Assembly (NCBI GenBank): GCA_963778845.1
Contig: CAVZVW010000009.1
Location: forward strand, 682,001 to 746,000
Source of the DNA: CAVZVW01 sp963778845
GTDB lineage: Bacteria; Actinomycetota; Actinomycetes; Actinomycetales; Kineosporiaceae
Reading direction: 5' to 3'
DNA length: 64,000 nucleotides
The notes beneath the pieces were generated by a model, which saw only the letters and a program-made list of their open reading frames with translations, was not told the origin of the DNA and ran no database searches. A program made the position numbers and the translations under genes. Positions 58,938 through 64,000 of the stretch are shown here, piece by piece (the stretch's first letter is position 1; each line of letters opens with the position of its first letter).

Positions 58938-60122
58938 TCAGACCGCGGAGGACCAGCGGTCGAAGCTCATGTTCCATGCGGTGTAGCCGTTGCCCCATTC
59001 CATCGCCCGGTGCCCGCCGGTGTACACGACGACGTCGCCGATCTTGGAGTTGGCGAAGAACCAGGCCGCGTGCGCCGTGCTCATACCCGTGCAGCCGTGG
59101 CTGACATTGGCGTGGCCCTGCGAGCCGACCGACCAGGGTGCCGCGTGGATGAACTCCCCGCTCCAGGTCAGGCGCATGGCGTACTGCACGACCACGTTGT
59201 AGTAGTTCGGGCTGTTCTTCGGGATGCCCGAGGTCGCGGCGTCCATGCGCCGGGTCGGCTCACGCGTGATGAGCACCTTGATGCCGTTGCGGGTCTCCCA
59301 CCCCGGCTTGCCCGTCGTGATGGGGATGGTCCTGATGACCTTCCCGTTCCGGGTCACCGTCATCGTGTGGGTCCTGATGTTCACCGTGCTGACCATTGCC
59401 GAACCCACGGCGAACGTCCTGGTGGTGGACGAGCGGCCCCACACCCCGGGCGACAGCTCGACGCCCGACAGGTCGGCGCGGACGCTGACCTTGGTCCCCG
59501 CAGGCCAGTAGTGCACCGGCCGCCACTGCACCTGGCGGGAGGAGAACCAGCGCCAGCCGCCCAGCACGGGCGGCGTGCTCGTCACGGCGAGCGCCTGGAT
59601 CGCGGCGTCACGGTTGTGGACGGACCGCCCGAAGGTCACGATCACGGGCATGCCCACCCCCACGACGGACCCACCTGACGGGGTGACGTACACCGAGCTG
59701 GTGGTCTTCGGCGTCAGCGTGGTGAACGTGCTCGTGAGTGTCTTGGTGGTCCCGTCCCGGGCGACCCCCACCGCCGTGACGGTGTAGGTGGTCCCTGTCG
59801 ACAACCTTTGGCTGCTGCGCCAGGCGGTCGAGTCCGGCGTCATCCGGCCTGCGACGACCGTGCCGCCACGAGAGACGACGACGCTGCTGAGGCTGCCTCC
59901 CGTGGCGGACACCGTGACGTGATGGTCTGGGCGGACGTTGACCGCTCGCGGCGCCGGCTGCACGGCCATGGCCAGCGACACCGACGCCTTGCCGGCCTGG
60001 TTCGCTGCCTGGGCCTGCCGCGGCATCGTCTGCCGGAGAGCACCGGACGTGCCGGCGCCCGACTGGCACCCGGCCACAGCCAGGGCCGACGCCAGCACGA
60101 GCAGGGCGGTTGTCCTACGCAC
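58938..60122 (-). CDS. Lipoprotein L,D-transpeptidase
   Basis: A 394-residue peptidoglycan cross-linking enzyme that makes 3-3 links. The signal peptide ends in the lipobox VAGC (Cys18), so it is membrane-anchored. Two Ig-like domains (about 45-125 and 130-240) precede the YkuD domain with IHAAPWSVGSQGHANVSHGC, the catalytic His and Cys near 335-356. The Ig-Ig-YkuD-tail layout matches LdtMt2-type enzymes, and the C-terminal segment ends in WNMSFDRWSS. The GTG has GAGGAG 12 bases upstream. Confidence 0.9.
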   Translation of the reverse strand: MRRTTALLVLASALAVAGCQSGAGTSGALRQTMPRQAQAANQAGKASVSLAMAVQPAPRAVNVRPDHHVTVSATGGSLSSVVVSRGGTVVAGRMTPDSTAWRSSQRLSTGTTYTVTAVGVARDGTTKTLTSTFTTLTPKTTSSVYVTPSGGSVVGVGMPVIVTFGRSVHNRDAAIQALAVTSTPPVLGGWRWFSSRQVQWRPVHYWPAGTKVSVRADLSGVELSPGVWGRSSTTRTFAVGSAMVSTVNIRTHTMTVTRNGKVIRTIPITTGKPGWETRNGIKVLITREPTRRMDAATSGIPKNSPNYYNVVVQYAMRLTWSGEFIHAAPWSVGSQGHANVSHGCTGMSTAHAAWFFANSKIGDVVVYTGGHRAMEWGNGYTAWNMSFDRWSSAV

Positions 60123-60352
60123 GGTGCTTCGGGGCTCCTCGCGGTCGGGCCTGGGGTAGGCGGTCACATACAGGACGCGCGAGAGTGCTCGCAGGTTGCT
60201 GTGCCGGGATGCGTAGTCCAAGAGTACGCGACGAGAGCGTGGCCACCTGGCAGGCGCAGCGGCCGCGGGGTTCCCGCCGGTCTCCCTGGTGCACCGCCGG
60301 CCGACGGCAGCCACCCTTGACGGGCACCGAGATGCGCCGCCGGAGCGGGACG

Positions 60353-60754
60353 TCAGTGCGCGTGCTCGCCCCGGTAGAACTCGAACACCCAGCCCACGAG
60401 GGCGATCGCCCCGAACCCGACCCCGATGTAGACCAGCCACCAGCCCACAGCGAGCCCGGTGAAAAGGACCGCCGACGCCAGGCCGGCAGCCAGCGGCCAC
60501 CAGGAGTACGGCGCGAAGGTGCCGAGCTCGCCGGCGCCCTGCGCGATCTCCCCCAGGGGGTCGTCCTCGGGGCGCGGGTCGATCCGCCGCGACGTGATGA
60601 AGAAGTAGAGCCCGATGAGCCCCGACAACGCCGCCGTCAGGAGCAGCGCGACGGGTCCGAGCGGCTCCTTCCACTGAGTCACGAAGCCGTAGACGATCGC
60701 GATCGGGGTGAAGAAGAAGACACCCGCGGAGAACAGCCAGGTCTCGATCTTCAC
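60353..60754 (-). CDS. ctaF: Cytochrome c oxidase subunit IV (actinobacterial CtaF)
   Basis: A 133-residue membrane protein with four hydrophobic segments: MKIETWLFSAGVFFFTPIAIVYGF at the start, a second near 35-55, and a pair near 90-128. This is the small fourth subunit found only in actinobacterial aa3 oxidase. The GTG overlaps the stop of ctaD by 4 bp. Confidence 0.9.
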   Translation of the reverse strand: MKIETWLFSAGVFFFTPIAIVYGFVTQWKEPLGPVALLLTAALSGLIGLYFFITSRRIDPRPEDDPLGEIAQGAGELGTFAPYSWWPLAAGLASAVLFTGLAVGWWLVYIGVGFGAIALVGWVFEFYRGEHAH

Positions 60755-62492
60755 GACTGGTCCTGCCTTGAGTGGTCGGGATCGGACTCGCCGAGCAGCT
60801 GGTCGAGGACGCTTGTGTCAGGCGACGTCTGCTGCACCGCGCTGACCTCGGGATGGTGCAGGTCGAACGCGGGCCGCTCGGAGCGGATTCGGGGTAGCGA
60901 GACGAAGTTGTGGCGCGGGGGCGGGCAGGACGTCGCCCACTCCAGCGAGGCACCGAAACCCCAAGGGTCGTCCGAGGTCACCCTCGGAGCGCGGCGCATC
61001 GTGATGTACACGTTGTAGAAGAACGGCAGTATCGAGATCGCCAGGATGGCCGCACCCAGCGTCGAGATCCGGTTGTAGCGCTCGAACCCGTCCTCGGGGA
61101 GGTAGTCCGGCGTACCGGCGCGGCATCCCCTCTACCCCGAGCCAGTGCTGGATGAGGAACGTCGTGTGGAAGCCGATGAACGTCAGCCAGAAGTGGATCT
61201 TGCCGAGCCGTTCGTTCAGCATCCGGCCGGTGAGCTTGGGCCACCAGAAGTAGAAGCCGGCGTACATCGCGAACACCACGGTGCCGAAGATCACGTAGTG
61301 GAAGTGGGCCACCACGAAGTAGCTGTCGGAGAGCTGGAAGTCCAGCGCCGGGGTGGACAGGATGATCCCGGTGATGCCGCCGAACAGGAACGTGATGAGG
61401 AAGCCCAACGCCCACAGCATCGGCGTCTCGAAGGTCAGGGACCCTCGCCACATCGTGCCGATCCAGTTGAAGAACTTCACCCCGGTCGGCACGGCGATGA
61501 GCATGGTCATGAACGCGAAGAACGGCAGGTTCACCTGACCCGTGACGTACATGTGGTGCGCCCAGACCGCCACCGAGAGGCCGGCGATCGCGATCGTGGC
61601 GAACACGAGGCCCTTGTAGCCGAAGATCGGCTTGCGGCTGAACACCGGGAGGATCTCGGAGATGATGCCGAAGAACGGCAACGCGAGGATGTACACCTCG
61701 GGGTGGCCGAAGAACCAGAACAGGTGCTGCCACAGCACAGGCCCGCCGTTGGCGGCGTCGAACACCCGGGCGCCCGAGCCGGCGGTCGGCTCCGAGCGCG
61801 AGCAGCGCGGCAGCCAGCGGCGGGAAGGCCATCAGCACCAGCACGCTGGTGATGAGGATGTTCCAGGTGAAGATCGGCATCCGGAACATCGTCATGCCCG
61901 GGCGCGCGCATGCAGACGATCGTGGTGATGAAGTTGACCGCGCCGAGGATCGTGCCGAACCCGGCCATCGCCAGGCCGAAGATGCCCAGGTCGGTCCCCA
62001 GCCCCGGTGAGTACGTGGCGCTGGACAGCGGCGCGTACATGAACCAGCCGAACGAGGCAGCACCCTGCGGGGTGAGGAAGCCGGAGGCCGCGATCAGCCC
62101 GCCGAACAGGTAGAGCCAGTACGACGAGCATGTTCAGCCGCGGGAACGCCACGTCGGGCGCCCCGATCTGCAGCGGCATGATCGCGTTGGCGAAGCCCGC
62201 GAACAGCGGGGTCGCGAACAGCAGCAGCATGATCAGCGCCGTGCATGGTGAAGAGCTGGTTGTACTGCTCCTTGTCGCGCACGATCTGCAGGCCGGGCGA
62301 GAACAGCTCCGCCCGGATCACCAGCGCCATCACACCGCCGATGGAGAAGAAGACCATCGACGTGATGAGGTACAGGTTGCCGATCACCTTGTGGTCGGTC
62401 GTGGTGAGCCAGCCGACGATGATCCGGCCCTTGCTGCGCGGGCGGCGGACGGCGACGGTGGTGGTCGCGGGGGACTCGCTGACGGCGGTCAT
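60751..62492 (-). pseudogene. ctaD: Cytochrome c oxidase subunit I, frame broken five times
   Basis: The heme-copper subunit I of the aa3 oxidase. Read as one gene it would be about 578 residues, from MTAVSESPATTTVAVRRPRSKG to the SVLDQLLGESDPDHS tail. The frame is interrupted by single extra G/C bases near 62238, 62125, 61900, 61774 and 61109, each of which restores the expected reading when removed. Between breaks every functional motif is intact: FTMHG, FFGHPEVYILALPFFGIISEI (Cu-His and the cross-linked Tyr), HHMYVTGQ, VVAHFHYVIFG (heme ligands). This pattern suggests sequence errors in a functional gene. It overlaps ctaC by 4 bp (ATGA). Confidence 0.88.
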
Positions 62493-63383
62493 CCGTTGCT
62501 CCCGGATCCTGTCGCGCCGCTGCTCGACGGCAACGGCTTGGTCCGGCCGATGTCGTTGGGCAGCTGCCCTGTCTGGCCCCTGGCCTTCAGGTCGGCCATG
62601 TGCTGGTCGTACTCGGCCTGGCTGACCACCTTGACGTTGAAGAGCATGTCGGAGTGGTACTCACCGCACAGCTCGGCGCACTTGCCCTTGAACGTTCCCT
62701 CGCGCTGCGGGATCACCTGGAAGTGGTTGTTGACCCCCGGGATCACATCCATCTTGTACAGGAACGCCGGGATCCAGAACGAGTGGATGACGTCGCGGGC
62801 GGTGAGCTCGAACTCCACCCGCTTGCCCACGGGCAGGTAGAGCGTGGGCAGCTGCGACTCCACGCCCCGCTTGCCGTTGAGCAGCCCTTGGACCCCGGTG
62901 TCGTAGACGTCGGCGTCGAGGTAGTTGAAGTCCCACGACCACTGCTTGCCGACCACGTTGATCGTCACATCGGGCTTGGCGCTGGTGTCCGCGATCGCCG
63001 ACTGGTCACGGGCGGTGAAGTAGAAGAGCACTGCGACCATGATCAGCGGGACGACGGTGTAGAGGATCTCGAGCGGCAGGTGGTAGCGGATCTGCACCGG
63101 CAGGCCCGTGTCGTCGCGCCGTCGGCGGTAGGCCACGATGCACCAGAGGATCAGCCCCCAGACGAGCACGCCCACGAGCGAGGGCAGCGACCCAGGAACC
63201 GACCCACAGGTCCATGATCCGGCCGGTCTGGTTGGTGGTGTCCCTGTGCGTCGGCTCCCACCCGTGCTGCACCTGCTGGCTGCAGCCGGAGAGCGCGAGC
63301 GCGGCCGGGAGGGCGAGAGCGGCGACGGTTCCGCGGCGGCGGACACGGCCGCGCAGGGCGCGATGTACCTCGTGCGATCGCAA
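62489..63383 (-). pseudogene. ctaC: Cytochrome c oxidase subunit II, one frameshift
   Basis: The copper-A subunit II. The likely start is TTG 63383 with GGAAGG 6 bases upstream; a lipoprotein signal ends LALSGC. One extra base near 63178 breaks the first membrane helix (DLWVGSW...VGVLVWGLILW); when it is removed, the frame runs through a second helix (HLPLEILYTVVPLIMVAVLFYF) and the Cu-A domain with HSFWIPAFLYKMDVIPG and CAELCGEYHSDM near the C-terminus. The Cu-A ligands (His, Cys, Glu, Cys, His, Met) are present. Its stop overlaps the ctaD start. Confidence 0.87.
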
Positions 63384-63473
63384 CGGCTGCCTTCCAACGC
63401 TCGGGTCCGGCCCCCTCGGGCAGCCGGGAACGGTCATCGTAGGGGGGAACACTACCGCCTGCCCCCCCTCCCG

Positions 63474-64000
63474 CTAGGGCTGGTCGCGGATGGTCGTCCG
63501 CGGCGTGCCGCACCACGGTTCGGGCAGGTCCAGGTCGAGGGCGCGGCTCACCAGGCGCAGGTACTCCAACCGGCCGACGGACACCACGCCCAGCCCGGCG
63601 AGGTGCTCCGTGCGCCATTGGACGTCGAGCAGCCGGCCGCGCGCGCCGTCGGCCGCCAGCAGGTCGACCAGACGGACCAGGGCGACCTTCGAGGCGTCGC
63701 TCTCGAGGTGGAACATCGACTCCCCGGCGAACAGCCCGCCGACGCCACCCCGTAGAGGCCACCGACCAGGCGCCCGGCTCGCCAGCACTCCACCGAGTGC
63801 GCCCAACCGAGGTCGTGCAGGCGCATGTACGCCGTCGCGATGCGCGGCGTGATCCAGCGGCCGGGCCGTGCCGGGTCCGCACACGCCTGCGACGACGTCG
63901 TCGAAGGCGGGTCGACGGTCGTGGTCATCGCGCGCGCATGAACGCCGCAGCGACCGGCTGACCCTCAGCCCGTCGAGGGGCAGCACGCCCCGGGGGTCGG
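63474..64000 (-). pseudogene. aat: Leucyl/phenylalanyl-tRNA-protein transferase, truncated by edge, two frame breaks
   Basis: Part of an L/F-tRNA-protein transferase, which adds Leu or Phe to N-terminal Arg/Lys of proteins for N-degron breakdown. The start lies beyond the right edge; the visible part begins DPRGVLPLDGLRVSRSLRRS. Motifs ARPGRWITPRIATAYMRLHDLGWAHSVECW, GGLYGV, GGLFAGESMFHLESDASKVALVRLVD and LLDVQWRTEHLAGLG are all there, but in two frames: an extra base near 63884 and a missing base near 63744. As with ctaD and ctaC, the motifs are intact, so errors are likely. Confidence 0.8.

Noticed and set aside
60123..60352. Extra gene or RNA between ctaF and the L,D-transpeptidase
   Set aside because: About 230 bases without ribosome sites, conserved peptide or tRNA-like fold.

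Overview
The window is chromosomal DNA of a very GC-rich actinobacterium. The evidence is the lineage-typical gene set: a cytochrome bcc-aa3 respiratory chain (ctaE-qcrC-qcrA-qcrB and ctaC-ctaD-ctaF), a PimB'-type mannosyltransferase, a class II DAHP synthase, a PASTA serine/threonine kinase beside an Rv2175c-like DNA-binding protein, ROK glucokinases, a MacS/MacR-type two-component pair, and many GTG starts. From memory, the gene order resembles the core block around the DAHP synthase, MacRS, glucokinase, PimB' and qcr/cta genes of Streptomyces. The genus cannot be fixed from the sequence. I see no rRNA, tRNA, CRISPR array, transposase, integrase or phage gene.

Layout. 0-2.1 kb: carotenoid genes crtI (cut by the window edge) and crtB. 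2.1-5.5 kb: Rv2175c-like regulator, divergent PASTA kinase, EamA transporter. 5.5-8.0 kb: a class F sortase with a secreted ice-binding-like (DUF3494) protein carrying an HPETG wall-sorting tail, bounded by a perfect 19-bp inverted repeat. 8.0-16.9 kb: molybdopterin oxidoreductase, threonine aldolase, DAHP synthase, FGGY kinase, a plsC-histidine kinase-response regulator operon, alpha/beta hydrolase, small membrane protein. 16.9-22 kb: an operon of SRPBCC protein, ArsA ATPase, Cys-motif protein and two ROK kinases, then a frameshifted zinc-ribbon gene. 22-26.2 kb: long-chain acyl-CoA synthetase and a two-gene ABC transporter. 26.4-40.5 kb: a large Tad/Flp pilus locus (tadE, tadG, cpaB, cpaE, cpaF, vWA-tadB, tadC, a GAF protein, a DnaB-like ATPase, a histidine kinase/response regulator pair and two Flp pilins). 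40.5-47.4 kb: two polytopic membrane proteins, PimB', a membrane-anchored metallopeptidase, a secreted NlpC/P60 hydrolase. 47.7-54 kb: Cys-motif protein, NYN-domain protein, zinc-ribbon protein, DEDD exonuclease/GIY-YIG fusion, Lrp ligand-binding domain, trpD with a receiver-like protein. 54-64 kb: ctaE-qcrCAB, a VOC protein, a lipoprotein L,D-transpeptidase, ctaF-ctaD-ctaC, and aat running off the right edge.

How the parts work together. qcrCAB plus ctaC-F encode the bcc-aa3 menaquinol oxidase supercomplex. The tad genes encode a pilus secretion machine whose two small pilins lie behind a NarL-type sensor/regulator pair. No prepilin peptidase is present, so it must be encoded elsewhere. The sortase and the HPETG protein look like a dedicated enzyme-substrate pair.

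Two cautions. First, ctaD, ctaC and aat (61.1-63.9 kb) together contain eight single-base frame breaks while every recognisable catalytic motif stays intact, which points to a low-quality consensus near this end rather than real gene decay. Second, several genes start at GTG 6-8 bases after a -10-like hexamer, which suggests leaderless mRNAs; those starts are inferred.
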